Assembly: GCA_900539175.1 (NCBI GenBank)
Contig: UQAW01000007.1
Span: 19,060 to 83,059 of the forward strand
Direction: 5' to 3'
Length of the DNA stretch: 64,000 nt
DNA from: an uncultured Lachnospiraceae bacterium
Lineage (GTDB): Bacteria; Bacillota; Clostridia; Lachnospirales; Lachnospiraceae
Under the pieces are notes generated by a model. That model saw only the letters and a list, made by a program, of their open reading frames with translations. It did not search any database and was not told where the DNA came from. Positions 50,258 through 59,211 of the stretch are shown here, piece by piece. The number at the start of each line of letters is the position of its first letter. Position 1 is the stretch's first letter. The translations under genes and the position numbers were made by a program.

Positions 50258-53200
50258 ATGAAGGAAGATAGAATAGAAGAAGAGTATGAGTCCTTAACTC
50301 ATGCACAAAGAAGAATCTGGTATAATGAACTATTATATGCGGATACTTCTATTAACAATATTGGCGGGTATGTACGGATTTACGGGCAGATTCAGTTGGA
50401 AGTTTTAGATCAGGCAATTCAGAAAATGATTGAAAACAATGACGGATACCAGATACGGCTCATAAAGAAAGATGAGGATATTAAGCAGTATTTTGCCAGG
50501 TACATATGCGAGGAAACCAGACTGCTTGATTTTTCTTCAGAAGATAATCCGGAGGAGAAGTTTTTAGATTGGTGTAAAAGGCATGCCGGGACTCCATTTG
50601 AGCTAATTGAAAAGCCGTTATATGAATTTGTGAGATTTAAAATTTCCGATTCCGATATGGGTTACTATATAAAACTTCATCATATTATTGCAGATGGATG
50701 GACCATAAAAATAATAACAGATGAAGTTCATCAAAATTATATGAATATTTTAACTGGAATAGAAGAGGTAGAAGAATATCCTTCTTACCGGCTGTACATA
50801 GAGGAGGAAAAGAAGTTTCTTCAGAGTGTGAGGGCCGAAAAAAACAGGAATTTCTGGATAGAGAAGTTAAAAAAACTGCCGCAGGATTCCAATGTAGCCT
50901 CATCGGCAGAAATAGAGGGGAGAAGAAAAGTTTTCCAACTGACGGAAGTTGAGACGAATAACGTCAATCAGTATTTAATCAAAAATAACATAAATTTAAA
51001 TGTGTTGTTTTCTAGTCTGTTTATTGTTTTTCTCTCAAAATATTTAGAAAAGCAGAACATTGTTCTAGGAATTCCAAGCTATAACAGGGGCGGACGACAA
51101 AACAAACAGATTGTTGGAATGTTTGTGAATCCTCTGGCAGAACCATTTGTAATAAATCCAGAGGACGATTTCCTGACTTGCTTAAAAGGCATAGAGAAAA
51201 CAATGAAAGAGTGCTTATACAATCAAAGATATCCATATGATCAGATCATTTCAGAATTAAATCGAGAGAATGCTTCTGAGAGCGAATTGTATAATATCTG
51301 CTTTAATTATTATAATACAAGACTTGTTACGGATTGGGGTGGACTGCCTACGGAGAATGTTGAAGTATACAATGGGACACAGGCATACAATCTTCAGCTT
51401 ATTGTCAGAGACTGGTTAGCTTCGAATAATATTGAACTGGATATCGATTATAAAATCAGTTGTTATCAGGATGAAGAAATTGAGCAAATGTTTTCCATGT
51501 TGCGACACCTGCTGCATCAGATTCAGGAAAGACCAGATATTCCTGTTGAACAGTATGAATTACTGGATGAGAAAATGAAACAGGAACTGATCTATGAATT
51601 TAATGAAGGCAAGTGGATAGAACATACTTGCTCCGTTGTAGATTTATTTGAACAGCAGGTTCTAAAGTCGCCGGAGAAAGATGCATGTGAGTCAAATGGA
51701 AAACGATTCACCTATACAAAACTCAATGAAAAAATCAATCAGATGACTCATTATTTGATAAAAACAGGGGTGAAGCGAGGAGATTGTGTTGCATTAATAA
51801 CGGAAAATTCCATCGAAGCAGTCATTGGTATTTTTGCAATACTAAAGAGTGGTGCCTGTTATGTGCCGATAGTTCCAGATTCCGCAGAAGAGAGAATCCG
51901 GTACATTCTGGCTGATGCTAATATCAAAACCATTGTTACCAACCAGAATGAATTACCAGAATTACAGATGGGGGTTAACATGGTATCGTTTGACCAAAAG
52001 GAAATCTGGCTGGAATCCAGAGAGAACCCGCCGAAAAACCACAGTTTATCAGATTTGTGTTATATGATTTACACATCGGGTTCCACAGGAAAGCCAAAGG
52101 GTACTATGATTGAACACAAGGGCCTTGTGAATTATATCTCCTGGGCTGTAAAAATGTATGTGGAGAAAGACGAAGTATTTCCGCTATTTACGTCACTGGC
52201 ATTTGATTTAACGGTAACGAGTATTTTCACTCCACTGGTTTCCGGCAATAAAATAATTGTCTACCCGGCTGACCAGTATGAATATCCAATTGAAAAAATA
52301 CTGCGTGACAATAAGGCAACGATTATTAAGCTGACGCCTTCGCAGCTTGTATTATTGAGAGAACTAAATAAAAATAATACATCAGTGAAGAAGCTTATCG
52401 TTGGTGGAGAGGATTTAAAAGTAAAACAAGCTAAAGATGCGGTACAGGCTTTTCATAATGAGGTGCGTATTTTTAATGAATATGGCCCAACAGAAACCGT
52501 TGTCGGTTCCATGATATATGAATATAGTCAGGAACGGGATACAGAAGGTTCCGTACCGATTGGCAGGGCAATTGCCAATACATATATTTATCTGCTGGAT
52601 TCGGAGAAAAGGACAGTTCCATATGGACGAGTCGGTGAACTCTATATATCCGGGGATGGAGTATGCAGAGGGTATTTGAATAATCCAGAGCAGACAGCGA
52701 AAACATTTTTCGATGATCCGTTCTTACCAGGAAAGCGAATGTATAAGACGGGAGATTTAGCGAAGTTTCAAGGAAAGAATAATTTGGTTTATATCGGAAG
52801 GATGGATAGTCAGGTTAAAATACGTGGACATAGAGTCGAACTTCAAGAGATTGAAAACTGTCTTCTGCAACATGAGTCGGTCGACAGGGTTACGGTTATT
52901 ACACAGAAAAAGGAGAAAGGTGAAACGGCTCTAAGTGTCTTCCTGAAGGTTATTGATGAAATACAAGAGAAACAGCTTCTCACTTACATGCAGGAGAGAC
53001 TGCCAGATTATATGATTCCAGTTTACATAACCTTTGTTGATGAAATACCGTTGACGAAGAATGGGAAAGTAGATATTAAAAAACTTATTCAGTTGCAGAA
53101 GGAAACAAAAGAAAAAACAGTAGGAACAGAAAGGGCGGCTGACTATAGTCAACAGGAACAAGTTCTGATTGAATCAGTCAAGGAGCTTCTGAATCAGGAG

Positions 53201-54718
53201 GAGATTACTCCAGAAGATAATTTCTATTATCTTGGTGGAGATTCTATCAAGGCAATACAGCTGGCCAATAGAATGAAGAGTAAAGGATACTTGTTGTCAA
53301 TTAAGAATATTTTAAAATATCCGGAGCTTTCCAAGTTGGCAAGAGAAATGTATGAGGATAAGAGTAAAGAACAATTATTAGAAGATTCCCATGAGATTAA
53401 AAATACTCCAGTGCTTACCTGGTATTTCAGGGAACTTAAGGAGGTTGGATTTGTACAGACTATTGTATTAGATATTGAGAACACTGTAACAATTGAACAG
53501 ATTTCCTGGTGCCTTAATAAGATTCTTCTTATGCATCCAGCACTAAGTTATGTTGTGAAGGAAGGCAGTGAAAAATTATTCTGGAGGGACGGTGTACAGG
53601 ATAAGACAATTTCGGTCTTGGAAACCTATGAGGAACTAGATAAAGTCCATGAACAACTGAAAGGAGAGATTAATCTATCGAAAGGAGAGTTATTGCGGGC
53701 AGCATTAATTCATACGGAGACAGAGAAGAACAAGGTTATGCTTGTTTGTAATCATCTGGCTGTAGACATGGTATCCTGGATTATTATTTTAGAAGATTTT
53801 GATTATCTTTTGACTGGGAAAACAAAAGCAGATCTGACGATAAGAACAGAAAAAACGTCTTATGCTTTTTGGACAGAAAAAATGTACCGTTATGGGGCGC
53901 TTGTACAAGACAGCAGTATCGCGTTCTGGAAACAGTCTGTAAATGAATTGGAACAGCTTACTATGTGGGAAGATTCTCAAGGAAATGAAGACAAGGCCTA
54001 TCAGAGCTTTCAGCTTGCGTATCCTGCCGGGATTCTATATGAAATAAGTGAAAAACTGTCCATGTTTTATCATATCAATGCTACCTCATTTTTTTCAGTT
54101 CTTATTGCATTTATGTGGTTTCAGTATCAGGGAAATACAGAGGCTGCATTTACCATTGAACAGAATGGGCGTGCATTGTTAGAAGATTATGATGTAAGCA
54201 ATACTGTGGGCTGGTTTACACAGATATATCCATTGGTTCTTTCTTGTAAATCCTTAGTTTCAATGGATGAGAGATTAAAAGTCTTTAAAGAAAACATAGT
54301 AAAAGCGGAAAAGCTTGCCCGTGATTATAGTGCCCTCCTAATGAATGAGCGGATTGCAGAGGCGAAATGGAATCAGACAATCTGGCTGAATTTTCTTGGA
54401 GATATGGGACATCTGCTGAAAAACAGGCAGTTCAGCTTAGCAGATGAAATGTCCTGCTTTTATCAGACAGAAGATAACTGTATGACACATCCTATTGAGA
54501 TAATAGGCTGGTATCAGAAAGATATGTTCATAATGTCTATTCATTACCAGACAGAAAGGTTCCCGGAGTATTTTCAGGAGAAGGTGGAAGCTGCATGGAA
54601 ACGTACGGTTCAGGAACTGGCAGACTTCACTGCAGATTTAAACGGAGTGATGTTTACACCATCTGATTTTGATTTAGCACAGCTTACCCAGAAGGAGATA
54701 GATACATTATTTCAATAA
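50258..54718 (+). CDS. NRPS C-A[Asn]-PCP-E, likely D-Asn (prodrug-cap) module
   Basis: 1,486 residues. Domains: C 10-430 (HHIIADG), A 460-950 (YTSGSTGKPKG, NEYGPTET, KIRGHRVEL), PCP 965-1040 (GGDS), epimerase-like domain 1050-1480. The A pocket reads D-L-T-K-I-G-E-V-G-K, nearly the standard asparagine code DLTKLGEVGK. In the E domain the usual HHxxxDG is NHLAVDM (second His and Asp kept), and TVGWFTQIYPL is present, so epimerisation to D-Asn is plausible. The protein begins directly with C and has no upstream carrier, which fits a lipo-initiation (starter) module that acylates Asn with a fatty acyl group, as in ClbN of colibactin. Whether C is a starter type needs a phylogeny. An asnB gene for Asn supply and an exporter lie in the same operon. 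Confidence 0.92.
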   Translation: MKEDRIEEEYESLTHAQRRIWYNELLYADTSINNIGGYVRIYGQIQLEVLDQAIQKMIENNDGYQIRLIKKDEDIKQYFARYICEETRLLDFSSEDNPEEKFLDWCKRHAGTPFELIEKPLYEFVRFKISDSDMGYYIKLHHIIADGWTIKIITDEVHQNYMNILTGIEEVEEYPSYRLYIEEEKKFLQSVRAEKNRNFWIEKLKKLPQDSNVASSAEIEGRRKVFQLTEVETNNVNQYLIKNNINLNVLFSSLFIVFLSKYLEKQNIVLGIPSYNRGGRQNKQIVGMFVNPLAEPFVINPEDDFLTCLKGIEKTMKECLYNQRYPYDQIISELNRENASESELYNICFNYYNTRLVTDWGGLPTENVEVYNGTQAYNLQLIVRDWLASNNIELDIDYKISCYQDEEIEQMFSMLRHLLHQIQERPDIPVEQYELLDEKMKQELIYEFNEGKWIEHTCSVVDLFEQQVLKSPEKDACESNGKRFTYTKLNEKINQMTHYLIKTGVKRGDCVALITENSIEAVIGIFAILKSGACYVPIVPDSAEERIRYILADANIKTIVTNQNELPELQMGVNMVSFDQKEIWLESRENPPKNHSLSDLCYMIYTSGSTGKPKGTMIEHKGLVNYISWAVKMYVEKDEVFPLFTSLAFDLTVTSIFTPLVSGNKIIVYPADQYEYPIEKILRDNKATIIKLTPSQLVLLRELNKNNTSVKKLIVGGEDLKVKQAKDAVQAFHNEVRIFNEYGPTETVVGSMIYEYSQERDTEGSVPIGRAIANTYIYLLDSEKRTVPYGRVGELYISGDGVCRGYLNNPEQTAKTFFDDPFLPGKRMYKTGDLAKFQGKNNLVYIGRMDSQVKIRGHRVELQEIENCLLQHESVDRVTVITQKKEKGETALSVFLKVIDEIQEKQLLTYMQERLPDYMIPVYITFVDEIPLTKNGKVDIKKLIQLQKETKEKTVGTERAADYSQQEQVLIESVKELLNQEEITPEDNFYYLGGDSIKAIQLANRMKSKGYLLSIKNILKYPELSKLAREMYEDKSKEQLLEDSHEIKNTPVLTWYFRELKEVGFVQTIVLDIENTVTIEQISWCLNKILLMHPALSYVVKEGSEKLFWRDGVQDKTISVLETYEELDKVHEQLKGEINLSKGELLRAALIHTETEKNKVMLVCNHLAVDMVSWIIILEDFDYLLTGKTKADLTIRTEKTSYAFWTEKMYRYGALVQDSSIAFWKQSVNELEQLTMWEDSQGNEDKAYQSFQLAYPAGILYEISEKLSMFYHINATSFFSVLIAFMWFQYQGNTEAAFTIEQNGRALLEDYDVSNTVGWFTQIYPLVLSCKSLVSMDERLKVFKENIVKAEKLARDYSALLMNERIAEAKWNQTIWLNFLGDMGHLLKNRQFSLADEMSCFYQTEDNCMTHPIEIIGWYQKDMFIMSIHYQTERFPEYFQEKVEAAWKRTVQELADFTADLNGVMFTPSDFDLAQLTQKEIDTLFQ

Positions 54719-54750
54719 GACACTTGGATTAAGAAAAAGGAGTGAAGAGT

Positions 54751-56508
54751 ATGGGATCAAAATGTTTGTTAGCAGTAGTTCAGAGAAATATCGATGTTAA
54801 CAACAACCTGAAGGATTTTGCAAAGTATGATGGAATGATAAAAGTGTTATGTGTCATATTAGCAGTTTTCTTGGTCGGAATAGTAATCGGAACCTGTACC
54901 AGCATAATCCGCCACAAGAAAAAAACAAATTATGTTGCAACAGTAGGCATAGCAACCTTTGTTCTTGTTGCAGTTCTAAGTATATTAAGTGGTTTAGGTA
55001 ATTCTGTCGTAATTCTTAGCATTAATATGGGACTATCTGCGGATTCCGAAAGAAGAACGCTGGTAGTTACCTTCCTGCTAGGATTAAGTATTTATATTAT
55101 TGGCCAGAAACTAGTCCATGGGAAAATGATTAAGCTGACCAATCGCATTGTATATGAAAAAAGAATGGAGATTACCAGAAAGCTGTTGGAAAGCCATTAC
55201 GAGGATTACGAGAAGATTGATAATAGTGTTATCACAGCAACTATCTCAAATGATACCAATACAATTAGTGGGTTAATAAATGTTGTAATATCAGGTCTTA
55301 CCAATTTTATTGTCTTAATCTGCTGCCTCATATATTTAGGAACTATCAACCTGACGGCACTTCTGGCGATAACTTTGATTATTTTTTTTGTTACCACTAT
55401 TTATTTCTTTACAGGAATGTATGCCAGTAAGTTAGGAGAACAGTCAAGGGATCTGGAAAATGTGTTTTTTGGATTTGTTGAAGATATGACGGTTGGAATG
55501 AAGGAACTGGATTTGAATCAGCTACGAAAAGATATGTTCTACAAGGATATGGATCAGAGCTGCAAACAGTACAATGAGAAAGTGAATAAATCAGCATTGG
55601 CATTTGCAAATATGCATGTTATAGGAGAACTTATCTTTACATTTGCGATGGGGTTTATCGTATTTCTGATTCCTTTGTTAATTAAAGGGCTGAGTCAGGG
55701 AGATATCATAAGCTATGTATTTGTTCTATTATACATTACGGGACCTGTACATGGCATTCTTGAAATGATACCAAGTATTATCTCTATTCGCATTAGTAAT
55801 AGGAGAATCCATGATTTATTAGAGAAAATACAGATGTCATTGGCTATGCAACAGCGTGGCAAAGAGACAAAAGCAGAAAAAATTGAACTTTCACTGAAAG
55901 ATGTGGAGTACGAATATAGTAAGGGGCATAATTTCCATATCGGGCCAATCAATTTTCGTTTTTGTACGGGTGAAATCGTATTTATTACTGGAGGAAATGG
56001 AAGTGGTAAATCAACTTTATTTAAGGTATTAACCGGATTATACAAACCAGTAAATGGACGAATCTGTGTTAACGGAAAAGAGATAGAAAACCAGGATTTG
56101 CGAGAATTATATAGTGCTATTACATCAGATTATTATCTCTTTAAAAAAATGTATGGAATCAACTATGAGGAGAAAAAAAATGAAATAGCAAGTTACCTTG
56201 ATAAATTAGATCTGGACAGCAAGGTATCAATAGAAAATGGTGCGTTTAGTACGATTAATTTGTCTTCTGGTCAAAGGAAAAGGCTAGCATTAATGGTAGC
56301 CTATCTGGAGGACAGGCCATTCTATATCTTTGATGAATGGGCAGCAGAACAGGATCCTGAATTTAGAGAATTCTTTTATCATGTGTTATTGCCAGAACTA
56401 AAACACAAGGGAAAATGTGTGATAGCAATTACACACGATGACAGATATTTTAATACAGCAGATAAGATTCTGAAAGTGGATATGGGGCAAAAAGTAGAGA
56501 ATTTGTAA
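54751..56508 (+). CDS. ABC exporter with fused membrane domain (cyclic-peptide export type)
   Basis: 585 residues. The ATG at 54751 is preferred: AAGGAG lies 8 nt upstream and the GTG at 54742 overlaps that site. Six hydrophobic segments lie in residues 30-340, in keeping with a type IV exporter half-transporter. The nucleotide-binding domain has Walker A GGNGSGKST, signature LSSGQRKRL and a Walker B IFDEWAAEQDP; the form of these motifs and DEWAAEQDP in particular match the SyrD/PvdE/YojI peptide-export family. It probably works as a homodimer in the cytoplasmic membrane and exports the (perhaps N-acyl-D-Asn capped) product. No peptidase C39 domain is fused to it. It is the only transporter of the cluster in this window. 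Confidence 0.91.
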   Translation: MGSKCLLAVVQRNIDVNNNLKDFAKYDGMIKVLCVILAVFLVGIVIGTCTSIIRHKKKTNYVATVGIATFVLVAVLSILSGLGNSVVILSINMGLSADSERRTLVVTFLLGLSIYIIGQKLVHGKMIKLTNRIVYEKRMEITRKLLESHYEDYEKIDNSVITATISNDTNTISGLINVVISGLTNFIVLICCLIYLGTINLTALLAITLIIFFVTTIYFFTGMYASKLGEQSRDLENVFFGFVEDMTVGMKELDLNQLRKDMFYKDMDQSCKQYNEKVNKSALAFANMHVIGELIFTFAMGFIVFLIPLLIKGLSQGDIISYVFVLLYITGPVHGILEMIPSIISIRISNRRIHDLLEKIQMSLAMQQRGKETKAEKIELSLKDVEYEYSKGHNFHIGPINFRFCTGEIVFITGGNGSGKSTLFKVLTGLYKPVNGRICVNGKEIENQDLRELYSAITSDYYLFKKMYGINYEEKKNEIASYLDKLDLDSKVSIENGAFSTINLSSGQRKRLALMVAYLEDRPFYIFDEWAAEQDPEFREFFYHVLLPELKHKGKCVIAITHDDRYFNTADKILKVDMGQKVENL

Positions 56509-56552
56509 GTGGTTTCTGCATTGGCTTAATTACTGGCGAGGAGGAACTGAAT

Positions 56553-58160
56553 ATGGTATGTGAAGTGAAGTGCACTAGAATTGATAAGGCTAAAATGATT
56601 GATAGAAATGCTACTTGTCTAGATGATTGTATCGCAACGATTGTTACATACTTTGGCAGAGATTACGAATTGATGTTTGTGAATTCCTGGGAGTTTGATT
56701 TTAAATTAGGTGATACAGTACAAGAGATTGAAGAAATCATCGATGAGCGAGCTTATTTTCAATATCTTATGGAGGGACATGGAGTCTTAATAAAAAAACA
56801 TCAATTAAAAGGGGAGGAACTGCTGTCGCTTATGGAAGCGGAATTAGAGCAGGGAAAACCTTTCATTGTAGGAATTGACCCATATTGGTGTGAATGGGAT
56901 CCAAGTTACCAGAAAATACATTACGTTCATGCTTTTGTCGTTTCTGGTATGGAAGAAACAGGCAAGGATTTTGTTTGCGTAGATCCATTTTATAATCTAG
57001 AAGGAAAGCTAGTGAACAGAGAGGTAATGGCGAAAAGCTGTTTTGTTGTATTTTCCTGTGAACTAAAGGAAGCAGTTATGAGTATAGAAGATGCTTATGC
57101 TAAACTGATCCAGTGTGCAAAGGAAAGATATGATAAAGATGGGGAAAATTGTTGCACGAAGATCAGGAATTTTGGAAAGATATTTTTAAACCAGAAAAAG
57201 GGTCTAGAATGCAGTGACGGGTCTGATATCTGGAAAACACCACTGTATAAATTGCTTTGTAATGCGTTGCTGAGGAGACAAAAATATTTAAACGCCCTAC
57301 GTTATGTAGCAAAAAAGATGGGAAGGAAACTGGATTACAGAATTGAAACAAAAATGCAGGAACTTTTTTATAAGTGGAACGAAATGCGTGGAATGATTAT
57401 AAAAATTCTATGCTGTACAACATTAAGTGAACAGTTTTGTGACAGAATCAGTGCGGTTGCGGATATTATTGCTGATAAAGAAGAGGAACTTGCAAGAACA
57501 ATTGCAGAAAATGGATTTTTTGCCGAAAAGAATGGGAAAGAAAGTTCCAAAGCAGGTTCAGATGATAAGGATGAATCAGGGGATATGGTTACTATAGATC
57601 TAAGAAAGTACTATAACAACAAGGGCTTTGATACATTTCCACCAAAATATAAGAAAACAGATTTCACCGGAACAGGATTCTACTATATCATTGATGAGGA
57701 AAAGAAAACTAAACTGTTAAAAAAATTAGATGGCGAGTTTGATACGAATATATATGCAGGAGATACCTGTGATAATGTGTCTTGCGCCAACCAGATAGTA
57801 CAGGTACCAAAAAATCATTACAATCAAATGAAACTGTTAATCGTAGCGGAATATGGAACCTATGCTGGAGAATTTAGTTTTATGAAGGATAAATCAAAAA
57901 GGTACAGCATCTGGGTTGAGGCAGATGAGTGGATAAGTGATAACCCGAAGAAAAATCCTGTCTGGGATGATGTCATTGGATTCAGAAGTGAGAATGAGGT
58001 AGTAAATGAAAGTAGGAATCATAGTATCTATGAAGTAACTTGTGAATTGAATTCGGATGAATATGTAAATGCAATAAAATTACCTTTTTGTCCAAACATG
58101 CATATATTCGCTATTACATTGATTACAAGTGGAACAGATAACCAGAAAGTGCTACGATAG
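56553..58160 (+). CDS. BtrH-like acyltransferase/cysteine-peptidase fold protein with beta-sandwich tail
   Basis: 535 residues. The N-terminal 190 residues follow the BtrH_N pattern: a Cys at the start of a helix (CLDDCIATIVTYFG), a VGIDPYWCEW strand, and a His in HYVHAFVVSG followed by VDPF. BtrH moves an acyl group from a carrier protein to an amine in butirosin synthesis. A helical middle (about 190-330) follows. The C-terminal 180 residues (VTIDLRKYYNNKGFD, FTGTGFYY, AEYGTYAGEF) resemble a galactose-binding-like beta-sandwich often appended to glycosidases; I give this with low confidence. No signal peptide. With no thioesterase in view, this protein and the BtrH-like end of 40476-44324 are candidates for chain release or acyl transfer. 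Confidence 0.72.
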   Translation: MVCEVKCTRIDKAKMIDRNATCLDDCIATIVTYFGRDYELMFVNSWEFDFKLGDTVQEIEEIIDERAYFQYLMEGHGVLIKKHQLKGEELLSLMEAELEQGKPFIVGIDPYWCEWDPSYQKIHYVHAFVVSGMEETGKDFVCVDPFYNLEGKLVNREVMAKSCFVVFSCELKEAVMSIEDAYAKLIQCAKERYDKDGENCCTKIRNFGKIFLNQKKGLECSDGSDIWKTPLYKLLCNALLRRQKYLNALRYVAKKMGRKLDYRIETKMQELFYKWNEMRGMIIKILCCTTLSEQFCDRISAVADIIADKEEELARTIAENGFFAEKNGKESSKAGSDDKDESGDMVTIDLRKYYNNKGFDTFPPKYKKTDFTGTGFYYIIDEEKKTKLLKKLDGEFDTNIYAGDTCDNVSCANQIVQVPKNHYNQMKLLIVAEYGTYAGEFSFMKDKSKRYSIWVEADEWISDNPKKNPVWDDVIGFRSENEVVNESRNHSIYEVTCELNSDEYVNAIKLPFCPNMHIFAITLITSGTDNQKVLR

Positions 58161-58193
58161 TCTTAGAGAAGCAGGAAGGATGAGGAAAGACGT

Positions 58194-58463
58194 ATGGAAC
58201 AGAACCAGGACGTAGAAGTACTGAAAGAGAAGATACTAGAGCAGTTAATCAATTTTATAAAGGAAAAAACAGAAGCAGAAGTACAGCCAGAGGATAAATT
58301 AGGAGAGCTCACACCAGATTCAATTGTCTATATTAAAAGTATTGTGATGGTTGAAACAGAATTCCAGATAGAATTTGGGGAATTTGTTTTAGTTAATAGT
58401 GAAAATTTAACAATTAGTGATCTTGCCGGACTCATTGTAGAAAAGAAACTAGATGTCAAATAG
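58194..58463 (+). CDS. Free-standing acyl carrier protein
   Basis: 89 residues of four-helix carrier type. The phosphopantetheine Ser is in TPDSIVYIK near residue 42, where most carriers have GLDS. An acidic recognition helix follows (VETEFQIEFGEF). It is 33 nt after the BtrH-like gene and directly before the ruined dehydrogenase gene. In butirosin, BtrH works with a dedicated ACP (BtrI), so this small carrier could serve the BtrH-like protein beside it. It could also belong to the degraded extender-unit operon that follows, although that operon has its own FkbJ-like carrier. Confidence 0.85.
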   Translation: MEQNQDVEVLKEKILEQLINFIKEKTEAEVQPEDKLGELTPDSIVYIKSIVMVETEFQIEFGEFVLVNSENLTISDLAGLIVEKKLDVK

Positions 58464-58484
58464 TAAAGGAAAGGTAGAACGTTT

Positions 58485-58833
58485 ATGGGATTAAAAGATG
58501 TAAAAAATTGGAGGGATTGGTGCCGGTGTGATGGGGACTGGAGTGGTCCATAGATTTGCACGGTATGACTACCAGATTGTTTTAGTAGATTTGGATGAGG
58601 AGATTTAAAAAAGTCGAAATCTATAATCGAAAGAAATATTTTGATACATAATATGATGAATAAAGAATAGCTGGATAAAAAGGAGATGATTGTCACATCT
58701 TTTTATGAATGAGGCAGCCAATCTGGTTATGGAAGGCGTTGCAACACCAGAGCAGATTGATATGATTTTTATAAAGGAATTCCATCATGAAATGGGACCG
58801 TTATCTACCTCAGATTTAATTAAGAATTATTAG
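58485..58833 (+). pseudogene. 3-hydroxyacyl-CoA dehydrogenase remnant (extender-unit pathway)
   Basis: About 350 nt of a gene normally near 850 nt. Read in the right frames it gives a Rossmann start (GGIGAGVMGTGVVHRFA, then VLVDLDEEI) and, much later, the C-terminal domain piece NEAANLVMEGVATPEQIDMI followed by HHEMGPLSTSDLI, both diagnostic of 3-hydroxybutyryl-CoA dehydrogenase-like proteins. The first ATG frame breaks before the Rossmann loop, a TAA follows DLDEEI, and the central part is deleted. Such dehydrogenases (FkbK, ClbD, ZmaG) oxidise glyceryl- or seryl-ACP on the way to hydroxy/methoxy- or aminomalonyl-ACP. It is certainly non-functional. Confidence 0.85.
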
Positions 58834-58874
58834 CACAATAAAAAATGTAAAGTAGGAAAGGAAGAAAAGTTGCC

Positions 58875-59105
58875 ATGATGAAAGAAAATATCAGACAGTT
58901 TATAGGAAGATTTGTAAGCGGAAAAGATTTCAAAGATGATACCAATATATTTGACAGGGGATTGGTAAATTCTCTTTTTGCAATGCAGTTAATAGCATTT
59001 ATAGAGGAAGAGTGCGACATTACAGTTGAAAATGAAGATATCGATATTCAGAATTTTAAAGATGTGAATTCTATTGTGAAACTGATTGAATCAAAGCAAT
59101 GCTAA
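58875..59105 (+). CDS. FkbJ-like acyl carrier protein (hydroxy/methoxymalonyl-ACP type)
   Basis: 76 residues. The phosphopantetheine motif is GLVNSLFAMQLIAF, which is characteristic of the dedicated ACP of glyceryl/methoxymalonyl pathways (FkbJ and relatives). The tail FKDVNSIVKLI also fits. The reading frame is intact although both neighbours are broken: a dehydrogenase pseudogene before it and an FkbH fragment that begins inside its last codons (ATG at 59099, an ATGCTAA overlap). It has probably lost its pathway and may be relict, or it may now serve another carrier role. Confidence 0.85.
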   Translation: MMKENIRQFIGRFVSGKDFKDDTNIFDRGLVNSLFAMQLIAFIEEECDITVENEDIDIQNFKDVNSIVKLIESKQC

Positions 59106-59205
59106 GAAAGTACGAGGAGTATCGGAAGATGGTTGAGACAAAGGTAAAATGTGTTGTTTGAGATTTAGATAATACGCTTTGGAATGATGCACTTTTGCCG
59201 AATCG
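59099..59205 (+). pseudogene. FkbH-like HAD-family glyceryl transferase, 5' fragment
   Basis: The frame opens with ATG overlapping the end of the ACP gene, a sign of former translational coupling. Residues 16-20 are VKCVV, then a TGA at 59159-59161 replaces the conserved Trp before DLDNTLWND, the nucleophile motif of FkbH-type HAD proteins. The match fades after about 59200, where the - strand transposase remnant begins. FkbH-type enzymes dephosphorylate 1,3-bisphosphoglycerate and load the glyceryl unit onto the FkbJ-like carrier. Only about a tenth of the gene remains. Confidence 0.82.
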
Positions 59206-59211
59206 GACCAG

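Larger units (their letters stand above)
2..59105 (+). other. Trans-AT PKS/NRPS biosynthetic gene cluster (right part)
   Basis: All intact genes from the left edge to the FkbJ-like carrier point the same way with gaps of mostly under 80 nt, and none is interrupted by an unrelated gene. Six KS, six KR, three DH, five A domains and five condensation or epimerase domains with intact second His are seen, without a single AT or thioesterase. The left end, including the first module and any trans-AT, lies outside the window. Confidence 0.9.

Noticed and set aside
59159..59161. In-frame TGA at a conserved Trp, which could mean TGA is read as Trp
   Set aside because: Other genes in the window use TGG for Trp and TGA as stop (for example 22636-22638 and 6650-6652). 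The fkbH fragment is also truncated, so simple decay explains it.
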